Source of the DNA: Ignavibacteriaceae bacterium
Lineage (GTDB): Bacteria > Bacteroidota > Ignavibacteria > Ignavibacteriales > Ignavibacteriaceae
Direction of reading: 5' to 3'
Length of the DNA stretch: 59,071 nucleotides
NCBI GenBank assembly: GCA_014860115.1
Contig: JACZKK010000076.1
Location: 1-59,071, forward strand
In this document: piece after piece, positions 1 to 9,500 of the stretch
Layout of the letters: each line of letters opens with the position of its first letter
Position numbering within the stretch: the first letter of the stretch is position 1
The notes under the pieces: model-generated
The model's database searches: none
What the model saw: the letters and a program-made list of their open reading frames with translations, nothing else
Told to the model about the DNA's origin: nothing
Program-made: the position numbers and the translations under genes

Positions 1-525
1 GGAATAAATGTTAATCATTTGAATCTGGCTGCTTCGTTAGCAGTTGCCTCTGCAATAGAAAATCTTCATCAACTTAAAACCGAACTTAAATGGCCTAACG
101 ATGTTTTGATTGACAAGAAAAAGGTTTCTGGAATTTTGACGGAGACATCTATCAAAGGGTCTAAAATTGAACGGGTGGTTATTGGCATTGGAATAAATCT
201 GAACCAGCTTGTCTTCAATGGCGACTTTAATTATCCGCCAACATCATTGAAGCTTGAACTTAATGCCAACGTTGATAGAGAGAATCTTCTTGCAGAAGTA
301 CTGAATATCTTCGAAGAACTTCTCATAAAACTTGAAGAAAAACCCCATTCTATTCTTGCAGAGTGGCGCGCTAAATGTCAAATGATCGGCGATAAAATTA
401 CTATAACAGAAAACGACAAAGTTAAGTCAGGGATTTTCTATGATATTGATGACGATGGTTACCTGCTTCTGAAAAGAAACGATGCAATTGAAAAAATACA
501 CTTCGGTGATGTGAGTTTTGCCTGA
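1..525 (+). CDS. birA: Biotin--[acetyl-CoA-carboxylase] ligase, 5'-truncated
   Basis: Biotin protein ligase attaches biotin, via biotinyl-AMP, to the carrier subunit of acetyl-CoA carboxylase. The reading frame is open from base 1, so the N-terminal part of the catalytic domain lies outside the window; the TTG at 19 is internal and not a start. Family hallmarks are the KWPNDVL segment followed by KVSGILTE (biotin/ATP site), then VIGIGIN, and a small C-terminal SH3-like domain (GDKITITENDKVKSGIFYDI). No N-terminal DNA-binding domain can be judged. The stop overlaps the start of coaX by one base (TGATG), indicating translational coupling. Its substrate pathway (accD) is encoded on the opposite strand just downstream. 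Confidence 0.93.
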   Translation, partial: GINVNHLNLAASLAVASAIENLHQLKTELKWPNDVLIDKKKVSGILTETSIKGSKIERVVIGIGINLNQLVFNGDFNYPPTSLKLELNANVDRENLLAEVLNIFEELLIKLEEKPHSILAEWRAKCQMIGDKITITENDKVKSGIFYDIDDDGYLLLKRNDAIEKIHFGDVSFA

Positions 526-1271
526 TGCTTCTCACTCTCGACATTGGTAACACAAATATCAAATCAGCATTATTTGATGATCAGAGTCTAAAGGAATTTA
601 TTGTTCATTCCGATACCAATAAGTTATTTTATTACTTCAGTAAATTAAATTTCACAGAAGCAGCGATTTGTTCTGTTAATCCTCCAGTTGAGAACAAAGT
701 AGCAGAATATTTTTTAGCGAAAAACATCAAATTATTTCGGGCAAACATCAAGGATAAACTCAATCTCAAAATTAATTACGAAACCCCTGATACACTTGGA
801 ATGGACAGAGTGTGTTCAATAGTGGGAGCTTTAGAAATTGCAACCAGGGAAAAATTACAACTGGATAATCGCTACTTAATAACTATCGATTTTGGAACCG
901 CAACAACAGTAAATATTATTTCACCTTCAAGGGAATTTATTGGCGGCTTAATTGCACCAGGAATTGTTACAATGCTCAAATCGCTGAATGAAAAAACAGC
1001 ACAGCTTCCCTTGCCGGATTTAAACAATTACAAAGGATTAATTGGAAATTCGACTAACACTTCAATCATCAGCGGAGTAATTACTTCCACTGTTGGTATG
1101 ATCGGTGAGACAATAAATCAATTAAGCGCTTCAAGTAATCAAATTATACCGATAATCTTTGCAACCGGTGGTAATGTGAGATTCATTCTTCCGCATCTGA
1201 AATATAAAGTTTTATTTGAAGAGGCTTTGGTACTAAAGGGTTTGAAGGTTATTTATGATTTGAATAAATAA
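525..1271 (+). CDS. coaX: Type III pantothenate kinase
   Basis: Phosphorylates pantothenate in the first step of CoA synthesis. CoaX enzymes belong to the ASKHA fold, need a monovalent cation and are not feedback-inhibited by CoA (family knowledge). Visible motifs: the N-terminal phosphate loop DIGNTN (residues 6-11), TPDTLGMDR near residue 88, DFGTATT near residue 123, and GGLIAPG near residue 141. At 248 residues the length is normal. It starts inside the birA stop codon. It converges on panC, which makes the pantothenate this enzyme uses; only 14 bases separate the two stop codons and no convincing terminator hairpin is visible between them. Confidence 0.95.
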   Translation: MLLTLDIGNTNIKSALFDDQSLKEFIVHSDTNKLFYYFSKLNFTEAAICSVNPPVENKVAEYFLAKNIKLFRANIKDKLNLKINYETPDTLGMDRVCSIVGALEIATREKLQLDNRYLITIDFGTATTVNIISPSREFIGGLIAPGIVTMLKSLNEKTAQLPLPDLNNYKGLIGNSTNTSIISGVITSTVGMIGETINQLSASSNQIIPIIFATGGNVRFILPHLKYKVLFEEALVLKGLKVIYDLNK

Positions 1272-1285
1272 ATTTTGGTAGAAGA

Positions 1286-2137
1286 TTAGATCGAAATCTT
1301 AGTGTTATCAATCAATCTTGTCTTACCAATCTTGCAAGCGATTAAAATTAAATACTCCTTCCCAGTTTTCAGTTCATCAACAATTTCAAAAGTATCTGCT
1401 TCAACTATTTTTATATAATCAAGATTTGCTGATGGAATTTTGGAGAATAGCTCAGCCATATCCGATAAAATAATGCTAACTCTTCGTTCACCATCAGAAA
1501 TAATTTTCATTGCAAGTTCCAGTGAACGATGAAGTACAAGTGCTTCTTTTCTTTCTGATGAAGATAAATAAACATTTCGGGAGCTCATCGCCAAACCATC
1601 TTCTTCGCGAATTATGGGGCATCCAACAATTTTGGTATCCGACTTTAAGTCTTTAACCATCTGCTTTATCACAGCTAACTGCTGTGCATCCTTTTGACCG
1701 AAGAAAGCATAATCAGGTTGAATGCAATTTAAAAGTATTAACACTACAGTAGAAACACCACGAAAGTGGTTGGGGCGAAATTCACCTTCGAGTTTCTTCG
1801 TTACAAATTCAACATTTACATAAGACTGAAAGTTTTGAGGATAAATTTCTTCAGTCGAAGGAAGAAATAGATATTCTACTCCTTCACTTTCAAGAAGCTT
1901 GTTATCTCTTTCAACATCTCGCGGGTAGCTTTTAAAATCTTCTGATGGACCAAACTGTATGGGATTTACAAAAATGGAAACAATGGTTATGTCACAAGTT
2001 TTTTTTGATTCTCTGATTAAAGAAAGATGTCCTTCGTGAAGGAATCCCATTGTAGGAACAAAGCCGATAGTTTTACCGGCTGCTTTAATGTTTTTAGAAA
2101 TTGTGAGAATATCTTGTGCGGATGAAACAGTTTTAAT
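1286..2137 (-). CDS. panC: Pantothenate synthetase, apparent AUU start
   Basis: Condenses pantoate and beta-alanine with ATP to make pantothenate. Motifs: the HIGH-type PTMGFLHEGH, FVNPIQFGPSEDF, FRGVSTVV, FGQKDAQQL and MSSRNVYLS. The first ATG in frame (2050) is the Met of PTMG itself, so starting there would delete the first strand and half the nucleotide loop. The frame stays open upstream to about 2149 and encodes a normal N-terminus (KTVSSAQD ... GKTIGFVPTM) but contains no ATG, GTG or TTG. An ATT at 2137-2135 puts the PTM Met at residue 30, as in other PanC proteins, and has GAGG 5-6 bases upstream, overlapping the accD stop. I therefore chose AUU (283 residues). A sequencing error is the alternative. 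Last gene of the porX operon. Confidence 0.9.
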   Translation of the reverse strand: MKTVSSAQDILTISKNIKAAGKTIGFVPTMGFLHEGHLSLIRESKKTCDITIVSIFVNPIQFGPSEDFKSYPRDVERDNKLLESEGVEYLFLPSTEEIYPQNFQSYVNVEFVTKKLEGEFRPNHFRGVSTVVLILLNCIQPDYAFFGQKDAQQLAVIKQMVKDLKSDTKIVGCPIIREEDGLAMSSRNVYLSSSERKEALVLHRSLELAMKIISDGERRVSIILSDMAELFSKIPSANLDYIKIVEADTFEIVDELKTGKEYLILIACKIGKTRLIDNTKISI

Positions 2138-2144
2138 TTCTGCC

Positions 2145-2984
2145 TCAGGTCATTAATTCGAGGAGGTTATTTATTGTTTGCCTTAGATTTTTTCTGTGGC
2201 TGATAACATCAATAAATCCTTTTTCCAGTAAAAACTCTGATCTCTGAAATCCCTCGGGTAAATCTCTGCCAATCGTTTGCTTGATCACTCTTGGACCGGC
2301 AAACCCGATTAATGCATTTGGCTCCGCAATATTAACATCACCAAGCATTGCATAACTTGCAGTAGTACCGCCTGTTGTTGGATCAGCAATCACAGACAAG
2401 TAAGGAATGCCAGCATCAGCCAAACGTGTTAATCGTGCACTTGTTTTTGCTAATTGCATTAGTGAGTAAGCAGCCTCCATCATTCGTGCACCACCGCTTT
2501 CAGAAATAATTATCAGTGGAAGTTTACTCTTTACGGCTTTATCAATAACCCGTGCAATCTTTTCCCCAACTACAGAACCCATGCTTCCGCCGATAAATTG
2601 AAAATCCATACAAGCTAAAGCAACATTTCTTCCCTCAATTTTACCTGTGCCCACACGTACGGCTTCATAAAGCCCGAGTGCCTTGACAGTGTTGTTCAAT
2701 CTATCTTTATATTTTTTTGTGTCTTCAAATTCCAGCGGATCGGGCGATCTCATCTTTTTATGCATCTCTTTAAAGCTGCCTTTATCAAGGAGAATGCCTA
2801 TGTATTCCTCGCTGCCAATTCGGAAATGATGTTCGCACTTAAGACAAGTCCAGAGATTTGATTCAAGCTGTTTCTTATGAATTATTTCACCGCAACCGGG
2901 ACATTTTTCCCAAAGCCCATCAGGTAAATCCTTCTTTTGTGAGTCGGGAGAAATATTTTCTTTTGATCTGCTAAACCAGGCCAT
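2145..2984 (-). CDS. accD: Acetyl-CoA carboxylase carboxyltransferase, beta subunit
   Basis: Transfers the carboxyl group from biotin to acetyl-CoA, giving malonyl-CoA for fatty acid synthesis; works with AccA. The N-terminal four-cysteine zinc ribbon is intact (C28, C31, C47, C50), followed by a crotonase-type carboxyltransferase fold with the SESGGARM and DPTTGGTTASYA loops. The length of 279 residues is typical. Its ATG shares one base with the stop of the upstream DUF1573 gene. Downstream, the stop codon forms part of the probable ribosome-binding site of panC. accA is not in the window. Confidence 0.96.
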   Translation of the reverse strand: MAWFSRSKENISPDSQKKDLPDGLWEKCPGCGEIIHKKQLESNLWTCLKCEHHFRIGSEEYIGILLDKGSFKEMHKKMRSPDPLEFEDTKKYKDRLNNTVKALGLYEAVRVGTGKIEGRNVALACMDFQFIGGSMGSVVGEKIARVIDKAVKSKLPLIIISESGGARMMEAAYSLMQLAKTSARLTRLADAGIPYLSVIADPTTGGTTASYAMLGDVNIAEPNALIGFAGPRVIKQTIGRDLPEGFQRSEFLLEKGFIDVISHRKNLRQTINNLLELMT

Positions 2985-3700
2985 TAGCCACCTTTTTTGA
3001 TGATATCGGCATAGATAGTTAATATTTTCGTCGGATCTTTCGGATCGTTTGATTGAACGGTAACTGTCTTACTATTTTTTCCTGAGCGGTTCTTAGTATC
3101 AAATTCTACTTTAATCGTTCCCTCTTGCCCTGGCTTTATGTTGCTGCTACTTAAAAGAGCTGCTGTGCAGCCGCAGGAACTTTTGACATCTTTTATTACT
3201 AATTCAGATTGACCTTTATTGACAAATCTGAATGTATAATTAATTTTTTCTCCTTCGCTTACTTTTCCAAAATCATGCTGTGTTTCAGGGAAGTGGATAG
3301 CAGGGATACTTCCACTTTGTTCACCAGTTACAATTTTTCCAGATATAGTAAGTGTCATTTCCGGAGACTGTGGATCGTTTGTAAAAATCTTGACTGTCTT
3401 TTTTTGCATCCCCATTCTTCCGGTGGAATTAAACTTAACAGGCAGATTTGTCGATTCACCCGGAGCTAGTTCGCTTTTCTCTGGTACGGCTGCAGTACAA
3501 CCGCAGGAAGCCTGGACATTAGTTATTTTTAGTAAGTCACCGCCACTATTTGTTAAAACAAATATGTGTGATACAGTTTCACCTTGCTTAATATCCCCAA
3601 AATCAAAACTGGTCTGCTGAAGAACTAATTTTGGCTGCATTAGTTGTGCAAACACCAATGAAGAAAACAAAAAGAAAACAAACAGAAGGTTCTTAGTCAT
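2984..3700 (-). CDS. Exported protein with two DUF1573 domains
   Basis: The 238-residue product has a signal peptide (first 19 residues, cleavage likely after FAQ) and two tandem DUF1573 domains, about residues 28-120 and 132-235. These are Ig-like/ASPM-type folds common in Bacteroidota periplasmic proteins. Each repeat has the hallmark FDFG/HDFG start, a central SCGCTAA motif and an LTISGK- or LTIYAD-type end. The biochemical role of the family is unknown. It overlaps tsaB by four bases and accD by one, so it is translationally coupled inside a housekeeping operon, an odd place for a secreted protein. Confidence 0.85.
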   Translation of the reverse strand: MTKNLLFVFFLFSSLVFAQLMQPKLVLQQTSFDFGDIKQGETVSHIFVLTNSGGDLLKITNVQASCGCTAAVPEKSELAPGESTNLPVKFNSTGRMGMQKKTVKIFTNDPQSPEMTLTISGKIVTGEQSGSIPAIHFPETQHDFGKVSEGEKINYTFRFVNKGQSELVIKDVKSSCGCTAALLSSSNIKPGQEGTIKVEFDTKNRSGKNSKTVTVQSNDPKDPTKILTIYADIIKKGG

Positions 3701-4368
3701 TTATTTTTCTCCTTTACAATAAACTCTTTTAAATAATTTGGTTCTAAAAAATCGTAATCGAAGGTTTTTCTATCACCTCCAAAATTTACTGCCCATTTGG
3801 CAATAAAAAGCGGATCCGGAACTGAGGGATATTCAACTGGTTTTCCTAATAAAACAGAAGAATTACCAAATACCCTGAAGCCCTCAGATTTTTTAACAAA
3901 TAAATCTTTTGTCAAAATGGTTAAATCCTCCCCAAATATATAATTATTGCCCCTAATTTGAAACCTTGTAAAATAGACCTCTTCTTTATTTACTCTATTC
4001 GAAATAATAAATTCATCATTTTCTTTAAGAATAGTCGATAGTTGAAGAGCAAAAGCTTCATAAGTTGGAACGGGTAATATTGGGAGGTTTGCTCCGTAAG
4101 CAATACCCTTGGCTGCAGAAAATCCGATGCGAAGTCCCGTGAAAGATCCGGGACCTTCCGAGACAGCAATTGAATCAAGTTCCGCTGGCTTGATGTTCGC
4201 ATTTTTGAAAAGAAAATCAGTTAATTCAAATATTTTTTCGGAATGAGAGTGCTTTAAATTGACGGAAAATGAAAAATATTTATCATCCGAGAAATAAATA
4301 CAAACACCACAAATATTTTCTGATGTTTCAAAAGCAAGAATAGGTTTGTTCTCAGATAAATTTTTCAA
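3697..4368 (-). CDS. tsaB: tRNA threonylcarbamoyladenosine synthesis protein TsaB
   Basis: Pseudo-kinase partner of TsaD in the TsaBDE complex that installs t6A at A37 of ANN-decoding tRNAs. It has the ASKHA N-terminal strand ILAFETS, then HSEKIFEL and the diagnostic SEGPGSFTGLRIG at about residue 69. Length 223 is normal. The best start is a TTG at 4368 inside the end of tsaE (17-base overlap), with AGGGAA upstream. tsaD and tsaC are not in the window. Confidence 0.93.
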   Translation of the reverse strand: MKNLSENKPILAFETSENICGVCIYFSDDKYFSFSVNLKHSHSEKIFELTDFLFKNANIKPAELDSIAVSEGPGSFTGLRIGFSAAKGIAYGANLPILPVPTYEAFALQLSTILKENDEFIISNRVNKEEVYFTRFQIRGNNYIFGEDLTILTKDLFVKKSEGFRVFGNSSVLLGKPVEYPSVPDPLFIAKWAVNFGGDRKTFDYDFLEPNYLKEFIVKEKNK

Positions 4369-4783
4369 ATCTGAATTCCCTTTCCGTTCCGTTCAAAATT
4401 AAAATACTAATCTCAATTCTTTCTGCCGGGAGAACTGAAGGCAAACGATTACCCCATTCAATGAAAAGTATTGAATCATCATCGTTCACATAATCCTGCC
4501 AGCCGATATCGAAGAGCTCTGCTGAATTTTTCAACCTGTAAAAATCAAAATGACAAATGTGAAATTTGTTATGGTATTCATTTACAATTGCGAAAGAAGG
4601 ACTATTTACATTAGTTACTCCAATTGATGTAAGAGCTGACTTGATGAAAAAAGTTTTCCCTGCACCGAGATCACCATTTAGAACTACCCTGTCGCCTTTT
4701 TTGCAGGATACCATAAAATCAGAGGCCAGCAAAGAAGTCTCTGCCTCAGTTGAAGTTTTTATTGTTGAAGGATATTGAATCAA
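4352..4783 (-). CDS. tsaE: tRNA threonylcarbamoyladenosine synthesis ATPase TsaE
   Basis: Small P-loop ATPase that drives turnover of the TsaBD complex in t6A synthesis. Walker A is GDLGAGKT (residues 37-44), followed by the TsaE-specific SPSFAIVNEY segment, HFDFYRL and FIEWGNRLP. The 143-residue length is typical. Start is a TTG one base after the porX stop codon, so translation probably depends on porX. tsaE and tsaB overlap, as often seen for this pair. Confidence 0.93.
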   Translation of the reverse strand: MIQYPSTIKTSTEAETSLLASDFMVSCKKGDRVVLNGDLGAGKTFFIKSALTSIGVTNVNSPSFAIVNEYHNKFHICHFDFYRLKNSAELFDIGWQDYVNDDDSILFIEWGNRLPSVLPAERIEISILILNGTEREFRFEKFI

Positions 4784-4784
4784 C

Positions 4785-6353
4785 TTACTTTGGCTCCATC
4801 GTAATAACCGGTAAAATCATTTCTTCAAGAGATATTCCGCCATGCTGAAATGTATCTTTGTAATGACTCAGATATTTATGATAATCAGTTGGATAAACGA
4901 AATAATAATCTTCTTTTGCAATGATATAATTAATTGTAACACCGCGTTTAGGCAGCTTATAATCCTGAGCATTTTTAATATAGACAGCATGCTTGTCATC
5001 AACTTTAAGATTTCTTCCATACTTAAACCTGAGGTTTGTTGATGCTTCCCTGTCGCCGAGAACTTTTGCGCCACGCAACGAGCGAATGCTGCCGTGGTCA
5101 GTCGTTATAACTATTTTTACTTTATCCATTTTTGCAATTGACTTCAGAGTACCTAGTAATGATGAATGCATAAACCAGCTATTTGTTAATGAACGGTATG
5201 CTGGTTCATCAGGTGCAATTTCTTTAAGTATGTCAGAATCAGATCTTCCATGTGCTATCATATCTAAAAAATTAACTACAATAGCAGTGAAGTGATTGTT
5301 CTTGTATGATAAAATATTTTGCTCAAAGTTTCTTCCAACTTCAGGATCTATAATCTTTATGTATTTCAAATCGTTTCTGAGTTTAATCCTCTTCCTATCC
5401 AACAATAGTTGAAGCAGTTCCTTTTCATACTTATTCATGCTGTTCTCATCATCATCCTTGCCAGACCACAGATCCGGATAATATTTTTCTATCTCCGATG
5501 GAAACAGACCACTAAACAAAGCATTTCTCGCATAAGGTGTAGAAGTTGGAAGGATACCATAATAATATTCTTTTTCAATTTTGAATAAGTCACGCAAATG
5601 TTTTTCCAGAACCATCCACTGATCCATTCGCAAACAATCAAGTACAAAATAGAATACACTCGTACCTTCATTCTTTAAATGCTTAAGGACGTATTTCTCA
5701 GTTATTTCTGTAGTGAGGGTTGGCGTGTAAGCATCACCGAGGGAGTTAATCCAGCCTCTATAATTTTTCTCAACAAACTTTGAGAATTCTTTATTCGCTT
5801 CCTTTTTCTGATCATTTAAAGTCTGGTGAAGACCAATTTCAGGATGGGTATCTAACTCAATTTCCCAGTTGACAAGCTTTAAATACAGATCAATCCATTC
5901 AGCAAAATCAGGATTGGTTGACAGTGCACGTGATATTTCATTGAAATCCTGCAGATAATCTTTGGCGGCGTACTGACCAGAAATTTTTTTCCCTTCAAGA
6001 ATTTTTTTGCACACCAATAAAACCTGGCTTGGATTAACAGGTTTCGTAAGATAATCTGAAATTCTTCCCCCGATAGCATCATTCATCAAAGTTTCTTCTT
6101 CACTTTTTGTGATCATTACTACCGGAATGTTCTGATTAATATCCTTAATCTGCGCGAGAGTTTCCAAGCCTCCCATTCCTGCCATCATTTCATCCAGAAA
6201 AATAAGATCGTAAGATTTTTCTTTTACAGCTGCAATGGCATCAGAGCCATTCATAGCTGTATCAACCTCGTATCCTTTTTCAGAAAGGAATATTATGTGT
6301 GATCTTAATAAATCAATTTCGTCGTCAACCCAGAGGAGCTTTTTCTTATCCAT
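4785..6353 (-). CDS. porX: PorX: response regulator with PglZ phosphatase domain (T9SS regulator)
   Basis: PorX is the response regulator of the T9SS regulatory pathway in Bacteroidota. The receiver domain (about residues 1-125) keeps acidic D10/D11, the phospho-acceptor D54 (LIFLDEMM) and the DYLTKP lysine. The second half (about 210-520) is a PglZ/alkaline-phosphatase-type domain: VLDCLRMDQW, the nucleophile-region ILPTSTPYARN, NFLDMIAHGRSD and ITTDHGS supply metal-binding Asp/His residues. There is no classical DNA-binding domain, as in known PorX. The ATG is preceded by a purine-rich GGAAAAGAGAAAATA. First gene of the operon porX-tsaE-tsaB-DUF1573-accD-panC and neighbour of sprA. The cognate kinase PorY is not in the window. 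Confidence 0.94.
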   Translation of the reverse strand: MDKKKLLWVDDEIDLLRSHIIFLSEKGYEVDTAMNGSDAIAAVKEKSYDLIFLDEMMAGMGGLETLAQIKDINQNIPVVMITKSEEETLMNDAIGGRISDYLTKPVNPSQVLLVCKKILEGKKISGQYAAKDYLQDFNEISRALSTNPDFAEWIDLYLKLVNWEIELDTHPEIGLHQTLNDQKKEANKEFSKFVEKNYRGWINSLGDAYTPTLTTEITEKYVLKHLKNEGTSVFYFVLDCLRMDQWMVLEKHLRDLFKIEKEYYYGILPTSTPYARNALFSGLFPSEIEKYYPDLWSGKDDDENSMNKYEKELLQLLLDRKRIKLRNDLKYIKIIDPEVGRNFEQNILSYKNNHFTAIVVNFLDMIAHGRSDSDILKEIAPDEPAYRSLTNSWFMHSSLLGTLKSIAKMDKVKIVITTDHGSIRSLRGAKVLGDREASTNLRFKYGRNLKVDDKHAVYIKNAQDYKLPKRGVTINYIIAKEDYYFVYPTDYHKYLSHYKDTFQHGGISLEEMILPVITMEPK

Positions 6354-6548
6354 TATTTTCTCTTTTCCTGCAAAGCAATTAAATTTTTTCTTTTAGAAAG
6401 TTATTAAAAAGTAGTGAGAAATTTTATTTAGTAAGTCATATTAGGCAAAAAGTAAGTTTTATAGAGATGACATCTTCTTGTAAAATTAAATGTTTTATTT
6501 TCTTCAATAAGGATTTCATCTTTTGAATTGCATAAGATAACTTAGTAA

Positions 6549-9500
6549 TTACTGTATCACTATGTTAACGTCCAGACCAGCTTCATTCGTTGTAGTTGGA
6601 GGAATTCTGGCAGCGCCTTCCGGTTCAACCGTTGATCGTTTGTAAAAGATTGATAGAGATACTTTTGAACTTATCGTGTATTTTATTCTCGGTTCAATAG
6701 TTGTTCTGGTGGTTCCATCCTGTGGAATTCCTTCCTCGGTAAAATTATTCATCTCGTAACGAACAACTGAATTTTTTGTGCTTGTGTATGAAATCAGAAA
6801 TTCAACATCATTTTTTAGTGATACTCCAAACAACGGTACATCAAAACCAGCTTTTGAAAAACTTGCAGTAAATCCAATATCCTGTGAAGATGTTTCATTG
6901 ATATTTGATGTGCTTGCACCGAGATCGTAAGTTGTTCTTGATGAAAACTTTATGCTTCCGTTCATGTTGCCGCCCCATATTTGCCCAAATGTAATATTCA
7001 AACCAGCGAATGGTGTAAAACCATATTCGATTCTTTGAGTTTGAATTTCTTGATTACCTTCACTTGTTAGCTTCCATCCTTCTGTATAACTGGAGCTATA
7101 TGCGTGATCAAGAGATATTCTTTCAGCAAGTGATTTAAAGAAAAGTATTTTTTCCAGGCCATCCCAGGTAATTCTCCAGTTGGCACGTGGTATATATTCA
7201 TTTACATCACTGAACATTGGTAAACCTGAAAGAAGCGGCAGTGTTTCAAAACCTTCAACAAAAGCATCTGAAAGACTCTTACGTGGATCCTGTGCATTCG
7301 GATTATATAAAGCAAAAACTTTTTGAATGCCCGATTCAACTAATGGAAGGCTTGGAGGTAGAGAAAGGAATGATCTGGTCAGGCTTCCGGTAGCAGTAGT
7401 ATTTGTAATAGTAATATTCCCGAATTGATCTGCATTAAGAGAAACATTTTTATTCTCTGACCAGTTCACGTTCCAATTTATATCAATCTTGGCACCTTCC
7501 CATAGTGGTCTGGCAGTTTTAAAATCAATACTATTTTTTTCAGAGTACAAATCACTAAGATTAGTGTTAGAATTTGGTGAAAAAGCTCTTGGTCCCACAT
7601 CACTGCTCAAACCAAGCTGAAAAGCACGTGAAGGTCCGTTTGAATCATCTTGAGTTATTCCCCAAAAATTATAAAAGCCGGTGCCTGTTCCTCTTATACC
7701 AGATTTAGAAACACTATAATCGTGAGTGTAGTTAGTTGTGAAATTCTCCCAATCAAAAAAGACATACTTAATAGTTGAAACGAGGAATTGGAATGCCCGG
7801 TTAAGAGATGAGGGCTTATCCGAAATAATTATATTGGTTGAATCTTCAACATCCTTTCCTTTTTCTATTTCACCTTTATTTGTTGTAGGCTCTTCTTTGC
7901 CAAATAAGGGTTCAGTAAGAGATTTCCAGCGAAGAATCACTCCTGTTGTGAACTTCTGATTATTACCTGCACTTCTGCCAATGTCTTCCTGCCTCAAATC
8001 AAAATCCCAACGATATCCAACGGAATAGCCAGCATTAAGCGTAAAATAGCGATTGATATCCCAAAGTGATGGAAGTTTTGGAGTGGTTCTCACATCGAAC
8101 GATTGCTGGTATCGATAATCTTTTCCAAAGCCTGCACCACCAACAATATCATCCCAGATTTCTCCTTCGGGCCTTTCATTCCCTAATGAATCCGTTAAAA
8201 TATCTGCGAGTGAAGAATTCATATTGACATTGTAGTTCACGCTTAAATTAATTAATCCGCCTTCAGTAAGTTTCCAGTTAAAGCTGAAACCTCTTCCAGT
8301 AGTAAAATCCTGCGAAACAATTGCATCGGTTGGCACATTGGGTCTTGGTCTTGTCTGGCTGCTATTCCTGTTACGGTTAGCTGTAACATTTGCAGAAAAG
8401 TTCTGTGGTGCAAAGTATATTTTCAAATCTTTATAATCTTTAAACAAAGAAAAGACAATCCCAACAATCGGCAGGTCGGATAACTTTATATGCAGGTCAG
8501 GACTAAAGTTAAAAGCATAATTTGTACTTGCATTCCATAGCCAGCTGTTTGCTTCAAGTACTGTGGGACTTCTGTTAAACCTGTTATTATAGTTGAATCC
8601 AAAGCTTAAAGCATTCCAGGTATCTCTAACGTACCAAACATCAGTCGGAAGTTTCAATTTAATATTTGATGAAGAAATTGTGTTGGTAACAGTAAGAGTT
8701 TGTGTTTCTGTATATAGATCCTCCGGAGTTTTTATATTACCTAAAGAATCGGGTTCACTGTTTTCAAATTGCTTTGCAGCTTCATCAACTTTAACATCTG
8801 TGCCGGGAATGTAAAGAGGTTTACCAAGCGACTCCGTATGAGAGTAACTGACCTTTAGATTACTTTCGCGCATATTAAATGGAACCAGTTTTAAGATATC
8901 CAGATCTGTAGATACAGCCCAGTTCTGGTTCTCCACCCTTGAACCAAACCGTTCAGAAAGTCTGTGGAAGTACGGATCTGTCTGGCTCATATTAAAATTC
9001 ACAGTCATCAGATCAGCAAATTTTAGTGACGTATTGAATGTAAACGCCATACCGGGAGTATCATCTGCGCCAACAACTCTTAATTCGTTAATCCACACTT
9101 CACCGGAGAGAGGTCCTGAATTAAAAGTTGGATCATCTAAATTGAATACTCCAACGGATAGAAATTTTATTGAGGTTAGTGTTGGTTTCCCTTTCAAAAC
9201 ATAAAAATGACCAGGCAAACCGGGAACAGGTATTTTAGAATCTGCAACTGCCGCTGCAACTTTAATGGCTGTCAGATCACTAAATTTTATTGAGATGCTG
9301 TTCCAACCTGAGTCTACGGGCTGACGATATTCATAGTAATTAGCCGTATCAGTTCCAAATCTGAAAAAAGCTTCTGAAGAATATTGACCAGTTAGAGGAT
9401 CGTTAAAAGACAACGTGCCCTCACTTTTATCAAGTTCGCCATGAACAAACAATTTCATCTCTGTATAACTGAAAACATCCAGAGGACGGAAAAGATATTT

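Noticed and set aside
2048-2050. ATG at 2050 as the panC start
   Set aside because: It is the Met within PTMG of the nucleotide-binding HIGH region; starting there would remove about 29 conserved N-terminal residues.
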